A DNA stretch of 26,308 nucleotides from Chromera velia (lineage: Eukaryota; Sar; Chromeraceae), in contig JAHBMJ010000505.1 in the NCBI GenBank assembly GCA_018398765.1, positions 20,229 to 46,536 on the forward strand. Direction: 5' to 3'. The notes under the pieces were generated by a model. That model made no database searches. It saw only the letters and a program-made list of their open reading frames with translations, and had not been told where the DNA came from. The translations under genes and the position numbers were made by a program. This document shows, piece after piece, positions 1 to 9,845 of the stretch. The number at the start of each line of letters is the position of its first letter. Within the stretch, counting starts at the first letter, position 1.

Positions 1-72
1 CCCCCCCGGCCTTCCCCGTTGTCTTGCTGTCCAGATCCGACCTATGCAGCTAGCTGTTTTGACGCTCAGCTA

Positions 73-81
73 TGTGCGTGC

Positions 82-112
<31 letters not shown>

Positions 113-115
113 TGT
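73..115. repeat. (CG)n/(TG)n alternating purine-pyrimidine tract
   Basis: About 43 bases alternate strictly between purine and pyrimidine, first as CG and then as TG dinucleotides. It lies in what is probably an intron upstream of the first exon seen here. Such tracts are known to be able to adopt Z-DNA; no function can be read from the sequence itself. Confidence 0.9.
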
Positions 116-248
116 TTGCCTTGAGCCAGGCTCCGTATGGGTACTCCGGCAGAATCGCTGTTCTTTCTTGTCTTTGTCCATTCGCATCCTTCCTTCCGAT
201 TTGCCTTTCAGCGACTTCCGATTTTTGATTTCTGCTTCGTGATTGCAG

Positions 249-657
249 GAGGAGATTGTACGTCTGTTCGCTGACTGTCGTGAGTTCATCAGCTCCCTTC
301 TTGGTGAACCTCTGAAGTTTGGAGAACGGAAGGAGTGGAAGAGACTGGGCGTCGGACTGGAGGCTCTGAACGCGTATGGGGTCCTGGCGGGAGAGGCCGC
401 ACAGAAAGAGGCGGAAACAGTTGTCAAGGCAATCAAGAGCCTCTCGGTCGGTCGGTCTTCTCTTCTCTCTCTCACCGTGCATGGTGCTCGATCGAATGAG
501 AGAGCTTTGCTTCTGGTCACGCTACTGCGCGTCAGGCTGCGTCAAAGGCAATGCATTACTCATCTCGCTCCCTCCCCCCCCACTGCTTTCTGGCTCTATC
601 TCTGTCTCTCATTTACCCCTGGTCTCTTTCTTTCTTTCTTTCTTTCTTTCTTGCTTG

Positions 658-690
<33 letters not shown>

Positions 691-1062
691 CTGCCCTCCA
701 CCCCCCTCTGTCGTTCCATCTTTCTCTGTCACCAGGAAAAACAGAACAACGGTTTCTTTCTTGCAGTCACCTCACCTGCCCACGGATAGGCCCCACATGG
801 AAATAATTAAGGAGTCAACAGGTGAGGGTGTATACATCAACACACGCATGCATCCATCATCTATCTGTCTCCTTCTTTCCTTGCCTGCAGGCCGTGTACA
901 GCCCCGAGACGGCAGGCATGGCGTTGGCTGACAGGATGAAGGGTCACCTCGAGAAGTGGCTGGTGGCACAGAAGGATGCTCTCAAAGGTCTGTGTGTTCT
1001 GCTTTTCTCTTGTCGCGTGTGTGGCGTGAGGGGGGGCGGTACCACATGGGGCCAATTTCTCC

Positions 1063-1108
<46 letters not shown>

Positions 1109-2267
1109 ATGGTGTATTCCTTTCCCTTCACACGTGCTCCCGGGTGGTCTTTCTTTGCCTGTTCTTCCCTGTCGTTCGTGCTATCATGCAGAGAGAGAGA
1201 AAGAAAGAAAGAAAGAAAATACGGATAGGATGCAGCTGCGCGCTGAGATGTCGCTACGAAAGAGACTATTGACATGAGAAGAATAATAGGCTATGAACAC
1301 GACAGTAAAAACGGTATGTGATCTGAAATTTGATGTATGATACTGTTCTTGTGCAGAGAGGGAGAACGTGGGGGGAGCCGTGAAAGGTCCGACCGACTTT
1401 TTCGACGACATTTCTCCGAGTGCGTCTGGAGGCCTTCAGCAGAGCACTAAGGGGGGGACTGGGGGTGGAGAGGGTTCTGGGAAGGGGAAGAAGGGAGGGG
1501 GGGGGGGTCAGAACTTTACCTCAAGGGTCGAGAGGGAAGAGGGCAGAAAGAGGGGTCGGGAAGATTTGGAGGAAGCGGAAAATGGGGGAGATCGGAAGAG
1601 AGGGAAGAAGGAGAAGAAAAAGGGAAGAGAAGAATCGGACGCTTGTTCGGAGAAGGAGAAGAAGCACAAAGGAGAGAAAAAGAAAGAACATGATCACAAC
1701 AAAGCAAAGAAGAAACAGAAGAGACATTCTGGAGGCTCAGACGGTTCCCCTTCTCGTCATTATGATAGTGATGTTTCCGAATCCCTTCAAGGAAAAAAGA
1801 AAGAGAAGAAAACGAAAGAATCGAAGAAGGGAAAGGACGGGAGACGCGAAGACAGAGAGACGAGTGATCGACACTCAAAAGAAGAGAGAGACAGGAGACG
1901 CCACTTCGATGAGGAGGAGGAGACGCACTACAGGGCTGCTGACTCCAGAAGGGGGGAGGACTTCGGAAGCCACCCGAAGTACGGAAGGTCGGAGGGTGGA
2001 GGTGAATCCCGTGACAGAAAAGGGGCCTACAGGGATGACTCTGTGGAGCGGGACGGTAGGGGTGATCGGGGAGATCTCTCTAGAGACCGGTACGCAAGAG
2101 AGCACCACCGGGGTGATTGGAAGGGCGACAGGGGTGGCTACAGGGATGACCGGATGGCCGATAGGGGGGACTGGGGTTACTCGAGGGACGGAAGGGGGGA
2201 CTATCGAGAGCACTACTCTCGAGACGGGGGGGACATTGGGGACAGAGCCCGTCCCCGACATTTCTGA
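249..2267 (+). CDS. 3' part of a spliced host gene; charged protein with K/E- and R/D/G-rich tail
   Basis: Three exons are proposed: 249-446, 891-987 and 1357-2267 (TGA stop), joined by GT-AG introns 447-890 and 988-1356. The acceptors are attgcag, cctgcag and tgtgcag. Junction phases are 0 and 1, and the spliced frame stays open for about 401 codons. The gene enters from the left, since exon 249 opens at an acceptor with no start codon. The first two exons encode a helical, charged segment (EEIVRLF, then AVYSPETAGMALADRMKGH). The last exon has a G-rich linker, a long K/E-rich stretch with nuclear-localisation-like clusters, and an R/D/G/Y-rich tail with repeated RGD-, GDRG- and YRDD-like words. 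Such tails are common in nuclear RNA-processing proteins (RS/RD/KE class), so a nuclear role is inferred. I do not recognise the family. The donor at 447 lies in a GTCGGTCGGTC run, so its exact position could shift by 4 bases. Confidence 0.7.
621..686 (+). repeat. (TTTC)n followed by (CT)n microsatellite in intron
   Basis: TTTC tetranucleotides run into a CT dinucleotide array inside the intron 447-890 of the first gene. The sense strand is pyrimidine-rich, so the array may act as part of the pyrimidine tract, although it lies about 200 bases from the acceptor at 889-890. Confidence 0.9.
1063..1102 (+). repeat. (CT)n microsatellite in intron
   Basis: About 19 CT dinucleotides lie in the intron 988-1356. 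A purine partner array (AG, then AAAG) lies about 90 bases downstream at 1191-1219, so the transcript could fold the two together. Confidence 0.9.
1191..1219 (+). repeat. (AG)n/(AAAG)n microsatellite in intron
   Basis: A purine array in the same intron, complementary in composition to the CT array at 1063-1102. Purine-rich sense-strand repeats are the exception among the host introns seen here. Confidence 0.85.
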
Positions 2268-2497
2268 CCTTATGTGCCACTGCTTCCGGGTTTGCCTCGT
2301 TGGTACTTATTGGAGGCTCCGACACTAGCTCCGACAGCTTCTCGCATCCATTTTTGGGTCCCCTGTCTGTTTCACCTGTGCAAACACTCCTGCATTGGTC
2401 TTCGATGATCGGAAAATCAGGCTACACAAGTCCTTACAAGTTCATGAACGCGTGTAAAGCGGCATTCTCTCGACATGACACGAGTCGCTCAAGTAGC

Positions 2498-2503
2498 AAT
2501 AAA
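2498..2503 (+). promoter_or_regulatory. Probable polyadenylation signal AATAAA
   Basis: A canonical AATAAA hexamer lies about 230 bases after the TGA of the first gene, just before the sequence turns strongly AT-rich. The 3' UTR would therefore be about 2268-2525. The cleavage site cannot be fixed from the sequence. Confidence 0.55.
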
Positions 2504-2529
2504 AGTAAATGTGAGACAATGTATGAATC

Positions 2530-3049
2530 GAACAAGTGAATCCCAATATATGAACGAACCATAATGAATGATTCACTATTCTCATACAATTACATGCTTA
2601 AATTGTTTTTACTCCAACTTTGATTGTTATATTTCATTTTTAGTGTAATTTTCACTCGGGCTGTAGTTTACAGTTTTACATACCGCATTTCGTACCGCAT
2701 ATTATCCGTATGTCCATATATTTGTGATAGTTTGGCCATGCACGATGTCAAGTTACGCCTGCCGCCCAACTATAATTACATTAAATATATTTATGTTATG
2801 ATCAAAATATGTATGTTATATTGGCTTAATAAAAAAGAGAGAGGAGTGTGATATATGAGGAATGGCTTTAACGCGAATTAAAAGTCGTATTTTGAAAGAC
2901 CTGCAAAGAAACTTTTTTCCACTGGTGCAGACAGTGGACTGTAGATTTTTATATGTGTTTCAAGCCTTTAGTGGTAAGATACCATAAGAAGAATACTCTG
3001 GAGATTGATAAAAATTTACCAAAAAAAAGGGGGTCAGTAAAATACTATA
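2530..3049. other. AT-rich intergenic spacer
   Basis: About 520 bases of AT-rich DNA separate the polyA signal of the first gene from the first LTR retrotransposon. I see no convincing ORF, splice-site pair, terminal inverted repeat or RNA gene in it. Confidence 0.6.
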
Positions 3050-3054
3050 AGCGG
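3050..3054. repeat. Target-site duplication AGCGG, left copy
   Basis: Five bases directly outside the left LTR, identical to 6018-6022 directly outside the right LTR. Five base pairs is a usual duplication length for LTR retrotransposon integrases. Confidence 0.8.
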
Positions 3055-3298
3055 CCTGACGAGGTGGCTTCGTAACGGGGCTCATAAATAGTAAGTCTCT
3101 GTTATGCACAGTCACTGTCAGTCAGTACTACAATCTCTTAGGTTCAACGTAAACAACAGATGACTTGCTATTAACTGCATGCGAGCATTATTAATTCTGC
3201 ATGCATGTTGTGTGGTACGCTCGACGTCGCACCCACCGTAGATGCGGTTCTGACACAAATGCTTGTCATAGTCATAGTCCAACCACCACAATGCTACG
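3055..3298 (-). repeat. LTR of the minus-strand element (3' LTR)
   Basis: This 244-bp direct repeat matches 5774-6017 without indels. About 24 substitutions were counted by eye: some 20 transitions and 4 transversions. It contains a TGCATGCATG palindromic word present in both copies. Confidence 0.85.
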
Positions 3299-3302
3299 TG
3301 CC

Positions 3303-3315
3303 CCCTCCCTCCAGA
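3303..3315 (-). other. Polypurine tract of the minus-strand element
   Basis: On the minus strand a run of G and A (GGAGGGAGGGGG) lies only a few bases before the LTR border at 3298. This is where the plus-strand DNA primer of an LTR retrotransposon is expected. Confidence 0.65.
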
Positions 3316-3610
3316 GTGGCGTCCCTGCCACTTAAATCGCATGGGGCAGTCATGCCATACACACTGCTAAGCAGAACAGAGTCAAAGACTCGCGTTTGCT
3401 ATATTGATTGAGCTCACAACGGGGCCTTAAACCGTTGACTCAAGGCGGGGTCTCTTCTGTCACATGAAGGGCAGAGTTGAGAATTGCTCACAGGATTCGA
3501 ACCTGTAGTTCAGCAGCGCAGGAGATATGCGGATTATATGATTGGTTTGTCCACAACCAACCTAGTCACCTCTGCCTAACTTCGTTGGTCACCAACTCCT
3601 GGAGAGTTCA

Positions 3611-3750
3611 GGGCCGACGACCTAAAATCGGAGTGTGTTTTGCGGAGTGTGTCATTCCGAAGAATTCACAAAGGCCCGAAAGACCTGAAAACGGAGTGTG
3701 ATCACCATTATCAGTGTGTCACGGCCCGAGAACCTTAATACGGAGTGTGT
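3611..3750. repeat. Short degenerate repeats ending in CGGAGTGTG
   Basis: Three imperfect copies begin with GGCCCGA-like words and end in CGGAGTGTG at 3629, 3692 and 3741, with an extra partial CGGAGTGTG at about 3643. They lie in the noncoding part of the minus-strand LTR element. Spacing is irregular (63 and 49 bases) and no function is apparent. Confidence 0.5.
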
Positions 3751-4669
3751 TAGAGACATACACCGCGAGTTGTTGACCCACGCCTAACTTTAACTCTCGT
3801 CCTATCTCTTCTCCGATCGATCTGAGTGTCAGCCTTCTAGGTCAGCCTTCTTCTCGCAATCACACTGCGCTGACAGTAAAGAGTTGTCTGTCCTTCTCTT
3901 TTCTTTGTTCCTTTTCAGTTGAAGTATCTTCTTCCATTCGCATTTATGCAAATGACATTGAAGTCAGTCTTTCTCGAAGGCAAAGATCGTGAATTCGATG
4001 ATCGTTGCAAATGATTGTTCTGACAGCCAGCCCAGCGTAAAACACACACATGGTTAACACTGTGATAACCATCCAAATTCTCTCATCGCTCCTTTGTTGT
4101 CTCGCCTTTCTTTGTAGTTTGTTTCTTTTCGTTACTATGACGGCTTCTCGTCTTAATTCCCTTTCATCTTTCTTTCCATCCACACCTCTCTCTCTCCTCT
4201 TACTACATGTTCCTTCTCTCTCAGAGAACCACTCACACTTATATGAACCTACGTGCCCCCTCGGAGTCCCTCCTCACCGCGTCCCCGCGGTCTAAGCACG
4301 CAAAAAACTTAGTACAAAGACGTGTATAACGGGTAAAAAAAAACGATCTAGGCAAACAACGTGAGATCAGGTGCTAACAGAATCTGACAGACACGCTGAC
4401 AGATTGATCACCAAACGATCAAGCGGATGAAGGAAATAGAAATGAACTGCAAGCCAAACGCGAATGTGAGGTCTCCCTTTCCATTAATGCTCTTTCAACA
4501 GAAACCGATGGCTCAATCAAAGAAGACAACAGGTAATGTTCCTTACACCGGTAAGAGCAGGCAAAGAAAACGAACCAGATACGTCACAACGAGGTGAAGT
4601 GAAATGTAGATGGACAAACCAAGGTAAACGAGCACATAACAAAGCCAGGGCTCAAACGATTATGAAGCC
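3751..4669. other. Noncoding interior of the minus-strand LTR element
   Basis: About 0.9 kb between the end of the decayed ORF and the short repeats near the 3' LTR. I find no open frame with protein-like composition on either strand, no retrotransposon motifs and no internal repeat. The plus strand is pyrimidine-rich around 4080-4220. Confidence 0.5.
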
Positions 4670-5750
4670 TTAATTCTTCATTTCTGCAGGCTTCACTGGC
4701 ACTGGGAGGTCTTCAATCATTTTTGGAATACCCACTTGTGCCAGTTGACCAACCTCTTTCCAATACTCCCTCTTCTTCTCTTTGTAGAGCCGTACTGCTT
4801 CGCTATCTCCCTCCTGAGGCAGCAGCGTGAACACCTGCCGGGAAGAATGCGTTGGCATCATCTCACGCTTTTGTCTCTCGGCCTCGAGTTTCTCTGCACG
4901 AGCCTTCTCCTTCTCCTGTTTTATTTTTTGTTTCTTTGTTGGCTTGGGCCTAAGTTCCCACCTTTTGCCTCCATCACCTTTGACTGCCACCGATTCTTTC
5001 ACTTTCTATTCTTTCACTTCCTTCCCTCCGTGGCCTCTGCCTACCTCCAGGACCTGTGACTCAACGTCACCACCCCTAGTAGACGAATCTGCTGGAGAGA
5101 CAACAGTTAGTTGAATGACCTCTGACAAAGGGGCATCGAAGGCCTGACTCCCTCTGAACTCCTCTCTTTGATGGGCTTCTCTTTTTCTTTCATTCCACTG
5201 TCATTCCTGTCCCCTCTCCCTCCAAAATTTTCTTCCTCAACCGACTGGTTATCATCTGGCGGGCCCACTGTGACAGGTGGCTTTGATTCTGAGTCAGAAG
5301 TGCATGTCCGAAAACCTTCTCCTATCGGACTCAACTCTATCTGGTTGCAGCTGAGAGTTGGAGGTGCAATAATGTTAGCGGCCCTAATCGATTCTAAAGC
5401 CCAGCCATACACCTCCCTCTCACCCCAAATTTCTCTCTCACTTCTCGGTTGTACTTCTTTTATCTCTCTTTCCCTTTACCAACGGATGCTACTCAAATTG
5501 AATCTCAACGTTGGGGCCGTTGGAACGCTATACAGGGCAATAGGCTCAGTAGGCTGCCCAGCGTTGTTGCCAAAGCCTCTCGTCTCTACTCTCTTCTGCT
5601 GGAATGCATTGATTTTGGTCCTCTTCACGGTGACTATTTCCTTCTTCTACTCCCTCTTACCTTTTTTTCTAGGAGAAGACTGTCTACAGACTGTGCAAAA
5701 GACTATATCCAACTATTGATCGTCCTCGTCTATGAACTCTGTAACGTCTC
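4670..5750 (-). pseudogene. Decayed ORF of the non-autonomous LTR element
   Basis: Reading leftward from just after the primer site, one frame runs from about 5750 to 5107 and is broken only by nonsense codons at 5713-5715 (TAG), 5647-5649 (TAG) and 5476-5478 (TAA). A frame change around 5107-5190 then leads, past another TAG at 5006-5008, into an open C-terminal part ending at 4670. The product would be roughly 350 residues. The N-terminal part holds a cysteine pair (VFCTVCRQ) and a stretch containing TEPIALYSVPTAP. The C-terminal part is K/E-rich and probably coiled-coil (residues like KQKIKQEKEKARAEKLEAE), ending in LPVPVKPAEMKN. No Gag, protease or polymerase motif is visible. It could be a divergent Gag or a captured host gene; I do not recognise it. 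The stops are all compatible with C-to-T changes in CAG or CAA codons. Confidence 0.55.
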
Positions 5751-5761
5751 TGGTCAGGCCA

Positions 5762-5773
5762 GCTCTGCTACCA
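5762..5773 (-). other. Primer-binding site like initiator tRNA-Met
   Basis: On the minus strand the bases directly after the 5' LTR are TGGTAGCAGAGC. This complements a tRNA 3' end GCTCTGCTACCA, as found in initiator tRNA-Met of animals. Plant copia elements use the similar TGGTATCAGAGC. The position at the LTR edge supports the call. Confidence 0.7.
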
Positions 5774-6017
5774 CCTAACGAGGTGGCTTCGTGATGACGC
5801 TCATAAGTAGTAAGTCTCTGTCATGTACAGTCACTGTCAGTCAGTACTCCAATCTCTTGGGTTCAACGTAAACAACAGATGACTTGCTATTGACTGCATG
5901 CAAGCATTATTAATTCTGCATGCATGCTGTATAGTGCGCTCAACGTCGCACCCACCGTAGACGTGGTTCTGACATAAATGCTTGTCATCGTCACAGTGCA
6001 ACCACCACAATACTACG
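5774..6017 (-). repeat. LTR of the minus-strand element (5' LTR)
   Basis: Second 244-bp copy. The inner border is fixed by the primer site at 5773, the outer border by the target duplication at 6018. Transcription of the element would begin in this copy and run leftward. Confidence 0.85.
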
Positions 6018-6022
6018 AGCGG
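6018..6022. repeat. Target-site duplication AGCGG, right copy
   Basis: Matches 3050-3054 exactly and abuts the right LTR. Confidence 0.8.
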
Positions 6023-6131
6023 GAAGCATGTACAAGGAATTAATTGAACATTTAACTGAACCGAATGTATTTAATTTGTGATCATCAAAAAAATTAAGGA
6101 TTTGATAAATTAAATTGAGCTTCACAGCATG

Positions 6132-6202
6132 ATGATTGAGGGTTAATTTTGTCATGCATGCCGCGTCCCCATATATAAGGGGCGGATCTAGCCTAGTTTG
6201 TC
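6132..6202 (-). repeat. LINE 3' tail, copy 1
   Basis: About 71 bases beginning ATGATTGAGG and containing GCATGCCGCGTCCCC, a short loop and GGGGCGGATCTAGCCTAG. The same block is found at 15552-15625, where it is the 3' end of an inserted LINE, and at 17222-17295. On the minus strand it would be a 3' UTR with a GC-rich hairpin. This copy is the most diverged: the loop reads ATATATA, and there are small indels. No target duplication could be recognised. Confidence 0.65.
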
Positions 6203-6216
6203 GATTTGTTTAGTTC

Positions 6217-6514
6217 TATTGAGCCGAGACTTCTTTTGCTATGACGCTCTATAGGCCGTGTGCATGCTGTAGCGCTCTATTGGCCGTGCATGATATCTGA
6301 ACAGTTCTGCGCGTGGCCCCCGTCCATCTATATTGGTATGCATGTATGCGTTCACATATTTCCGGACATGCCGTAGCCTTGAAAATGTTCATGCATCGTA
6401 TCGCACATACGTGAAGCAACAGTGCAACAATGCCGTCTCATCATATTCAATTTCCGTTCTCATTGTATGCAATACAGAATCGAATTTATATATTCGATTG
6501 AATCGATCGATCGA
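6217..6514 (+). repeat. Copia-1 5' LTR (uninterrupted copy)
   Basis: Begins TATTGAGCCGAG, against TGTTGAGCCGAG in the 3' LTR, so the usual TG terminus has changed to TA here. The ATTTC at 6358-6362 is the site that Copia-2 occupies in the partner LTR, so this copy preserves the empty target. By hand count 24 of 298 positions differ from the partner, all transitions. Confidence 0.8.
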
Positions 6515-6516
6515 GT

Positions 6517-9402
6517 GACTGTGAGGAGGCTGTGCGTACGTGTCCAGTCTGTCCTGCAGTCAATGCGGTGAAGCGACAGATTGGGAGTCGAGACGACTCT
6601 GAGCAGAACAAGCATCCCTTCAACTACAAGATCTTTCAGGACTTGACAGAGATATACGACAAAGGAATAGGTGGATTCGTCTACCTCTCTGTCATCGTTG
6701 ACAGCAGCAAGCGCTTCAAGTCCCTCATGGCACTCACTACCAAGGATACCGCCCTCGATCACCTCATTGCCTGGACTGCCAAGTGGGGGGCACCCACCTG
6801 TGTCTGCACAGACAACGGTGGGGAGTTTATCAACCACGAGTACAAGAAGTTCTGTCGAGAACGAGGCATCACACATCTGACTGGGCTCGCGTACACTCCG
6901 GCAGTTCAGGGCATCGTCAAGAAGGCCAACAGAGAGATTAAGAAGGTGATGAAAAAGTTGCTTGATCAGTACAAGTTCCCTCATTCTACCTGGCCCGCAC
7001 TCCTTCCGGGTATGTGCTATGCTCTAAACACCACTGTACATTCAGTGTTGGGTGAGTCACCGTTCAAAGCTGTCTATCGCCGTCTTCCCCCCATGCACTC
7101 ACTTCTCGTTGGCATACCCGTGCTTGCTTTTGATCCAAAGCCTCGAACGAAATCATTGTTTCTAAGGGGTGAAGTGGGCATTTTTGGGGGCGAGTGGAAT
7201 GAGTCTTCCTACTCTGTTCTTGTAAAAAGAGAAAACAGATGGACAGCTTTGCGTCTGCATCCTGAGGCTCGCTACGTTCGTTCTGTTCACTCCTTTACTG
7301 CCTCTCATCTGCTTCCACTGCCGTCTGTTCCTGTGTTAACGGAAGTTGTCAGTGGTGATAGTCCACAGGAAGACGAGTCGCATGCACACAGAAACAGAGA
7401 ACAGACATCCATTGAGCTTCAGCCAGGTGTCGGTGTCTTTGCTTCTTTTGAGCATGGAGGTCCCACTTTCCCTGCTATCCTTGTTTGAGTCATACGTGCA
7501 TCCGTTGATGTCTTTTTCTTGACAAAGCTTGATGGAATGAAAGGATGGAAGCGAGGAGAAATTGCTTATCTGCCGAAAGGAAATATTTCTTCTTCTTTCC
7601 CTCTTGAGGACGGTGAGCCTCCTCTCCATCTATCTACCTCTGAGCCCTCCGTGGCTTTAGGGGGCGGGCTAGGGGGCGGGGAAATGAATGTCTCTCTTTT
7701 TGAAGCCGCTCCATCTCTAAATAAACACATGGATGAGCCAGAGGCGGTCGATGGGGACTGGATCTTCCCTCCAGATCAGGAAAGGGAAGTGAAGATTGCT
7801 GACCTCTGCAAGCTCGTTGAGATGGCTGCCTCCGCTTAGGCAGTCAAAGTCCCAAAAAGTCATGTACCTGCGACGAAAGAGGAGATAGCAAAGGGTGATT
7901 TCGATGAGTTAATCCTCATTGAGATGCGCAAGTACAAAAAAAACCTTGCCATCTACGTCATGGAGAAGGGAGAGATGCCTCCTGACTTCGACAAGGCCAT
8001 TCCGATGCACTTTGTCCTGATGTGGAAGCTCAAGGGCAACCGCCAAGTTCCTAAAGCATGCCTCGTTATCATGGGTCATCGAGATTCCATGGTGATCGAG
8101 ACCTTCTCTGGCACTCCCGATCCTGGCCTCGTCAGAGCAGCTATCATCTACGCCCTTAGCAACTCCTTCGCGTGCGCTAAGTCTGACGTGTCCACAGCTT
8201 TCTTACAAGCCCCCATAGATGTGGGGAAGAAAGTCTACATCAAGCTCCCCACCGAGATTCCCGCTATCATGACTGAAGAGCTTCCGGAGTACATACCGGG
8301 GGCGATTGTAAGTGCCAACAACGCCCTCTACGGATTGAAGTGGAGTCCACGCGTCTCTACTAAGTGGTTCAAGTCCAAGGCGAAGAAGTTTAGTTTCGAG
8401 CAGGCAAGCGAGTCTATCCTCGTTTGCAGAGATCCTTCAGGAGAGATCGATACCATTTTGATCATATATGTTGATGATCTTTGGGCATGGGGAAAGGATC
8501 CGATGGACATTCTCTATGCCATCAGGAAAGAGGTAGACATGGACCCTCCCAAGCTGCTCAGTGATGGTGCTCCACATACCTACGTCGGACAGACTGTCAG
8601 AATCATCAATAACATGCTGATCATCGACCAGACTGATTACCTTCAAGCGCTGGAATGTCTGACGGAGCTGGGGGATAAAGGAAAGAGAACTCTTCGCAGG
8701 TCTGATTTTTTCCCTTCCTCTCTCGATAAATCTGTTAATCCCTTGCTTGTCTCTCAGTATCAGTCATAGATAGGCAAGTTAGGATGGGTGTGTCGTACTC
8801 TGCCTGCCTATGCATTCGTATTCTCGTCCCTTTCACGATTCAATACCAAACCGACTGACCGATTGATTAATACCCTTCGTCGTGTGATTGTACATGCACA
8901 GCTTTATGCAAAGCCTCTTGTCTTTGTCCGTCTGTTGTCCGTCCCTCTCCTTCGCGTCTGGTCAGATCTAGGGTCAGATGCATCTTTTTCTCTCAGAGAA
9001 TATTCTGCACAGATAGGATTTGAGATTCAGTTGTTGGAGAAAGATGCTTCTCTGCCAAGCAAGAAAGAATGCAACACTGTTTTCTGGAAGTCACGTTCTC
9101 TGAAAGTGAAAGTCAGCTCAACAACTTCGGCTGAACTGATTGCTCTGCGCGATGTGGTTTAGGATATGGTGAAAGCTGCCTTTGAGTACTTTTGTTTTGT
9201 AGAGACGATGTGGAAAGCCAAGCCAACAGTTCAGTTCATTCTTGACTTTCAACCTCTGCTTGCACAGCTGGTCTCTGGTCGTGCCCATTCTGATCCCAGT
9301 CAGCAAGGCATGCTTGAGTTTATGCTGCAATGCAGAAAGGAAATGAATGCAGAGTTCGTGTATACGCGTGCGTGTCCCGACAGACGAGATGAGAGCAGAT
9401 AG
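6517..9402 (+). pseudogene. pol: Copia-1 pol fragment: integrase, reverse transcriptase, RNase H
   Basis: One frame runs without indels for about 960 codons, broken only by nonsense codons at 7486 (TGA), 7837 (TAG), 8767 (TAG) and 9160 (TAG). It opens inside the integrase zinc domain, with CPVC at about 6541. The integrase core shows Asp in VIVDSS (6700) and Asp in CTDNGGEF (6811). The third catalytic acidic residue, expected as GIVER, reads GIVKK (AAG at 6919), so the enzyme would be dead even without the stops. The reverse transcriptase has DVSTAFLQA (about 8186) and the YVDD box at 8467-8478. RNase H follows, with SDASFSL, STTSAEL and YTRACPDRRDE near the end. Gag and protease are missing. 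All four stops are compatible with C-to-T changes in CGA or CAG codons. Confidence 0.85.
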
Positions 9403-9845
9403 AATGACGAAGTGTCTTCTGTCCGAGTGAGACTGTGAATTAAAAGAAGAATTAAAGAAGAAACGGCAAGCTGATAGTGATTGAGCGTTCTTTGTTTGTA
9501 TGTTTCTTTTTCTTCATCTTCCTCTTTACATGTCTTCATGATTCTGTTCTTTTCCTTTTCTTTTCTTCGTTTCACTTTTACTCCCATATGACAAGAAAGT
9601 GAATGAAAGCATTTCATGCAATTTCATGCTTGTTGTTCGATTCTTTCTCGCAAGCTTTGTTTTCTTATTTCTTATTATGATTGATCTGGTCCTTCGCCGA
9701 AGATTGAAAGCTTTTGGTTATTTTTTAATCATTAATGCTTCAGTGAAGTAAGCCTGTCTTGCATGTGCATCCATTGTGTCTGTTTGTGTTATGAATGTCA
9801 GTCAAGCATTACTCGTATCGTTGCAACGACACTCAGGGGGCGATC
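9403..9845 (+). other. Copia-1 3' noncoding tail with polypurine tract
   Basis: About 440 bases between the pol stop and the 3' LTR, with A/G-rich then T-rich low-complexity stretches and no credible ORF. The last bases, CAGGGGGCGATC at 9834-9845, form the purine-rich tract expected directly before the LTR start TGTTGAGCC at 9846. Confidence 0.6.

Larger units (their letters stand above)
3055..6017 (-). mobile_element. Non-autonomous LTR retrotransposon (minus strand) with 244-bp LTRs
   Basis: Two direct repeats of equal length (3055-3298 and 5774-6017, about 90% identical by hand count) bound a 2.5-kb interior. The flanks carry a perfect 5-bp target duplication, AGCGG, at 3050-3054 and 6018-6022. 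Read on the minus strand, the right-hand LTR is the 5' LTR. It is followed without a gap by TGGTAGCAGAGC (5773-5762), which matches the complement of the 3' end of initiator tRNA-Met as known in animals. The left LTR is preceded by the polypurine tract GGAGGGAGGGGG. These four features agree on orientation and borders. The interior has no recognisable protease, integrase or reverse transcriptase, only a decayed ORF (4670-5750), so the element must have used enzymes made elsewhere (TRIM/LARD-like). LTR ends are not the usual TG...CA. Confidence 0.85.

Noticed and set aside
3489-3505. T-arm-like sequence on the minus strand (ACAGG, TTCGAAT, CCTGT), suggesting a tRNA gene or tRNA-derived SINE
   Set aside because: The 5-bp stem and 7-base loop are perfect, but no matching acceptor stem, D arm or proper anticodon loop could be placed at the right distances.
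6132-6202. ATATATAAGG read as a TATA box for the Copia-1 LTR
   Set aside because: The bases form the loop of the LINE-tail hairpin and lie outside the LTR start at 6217; the other two tail copies lack a TATA word.
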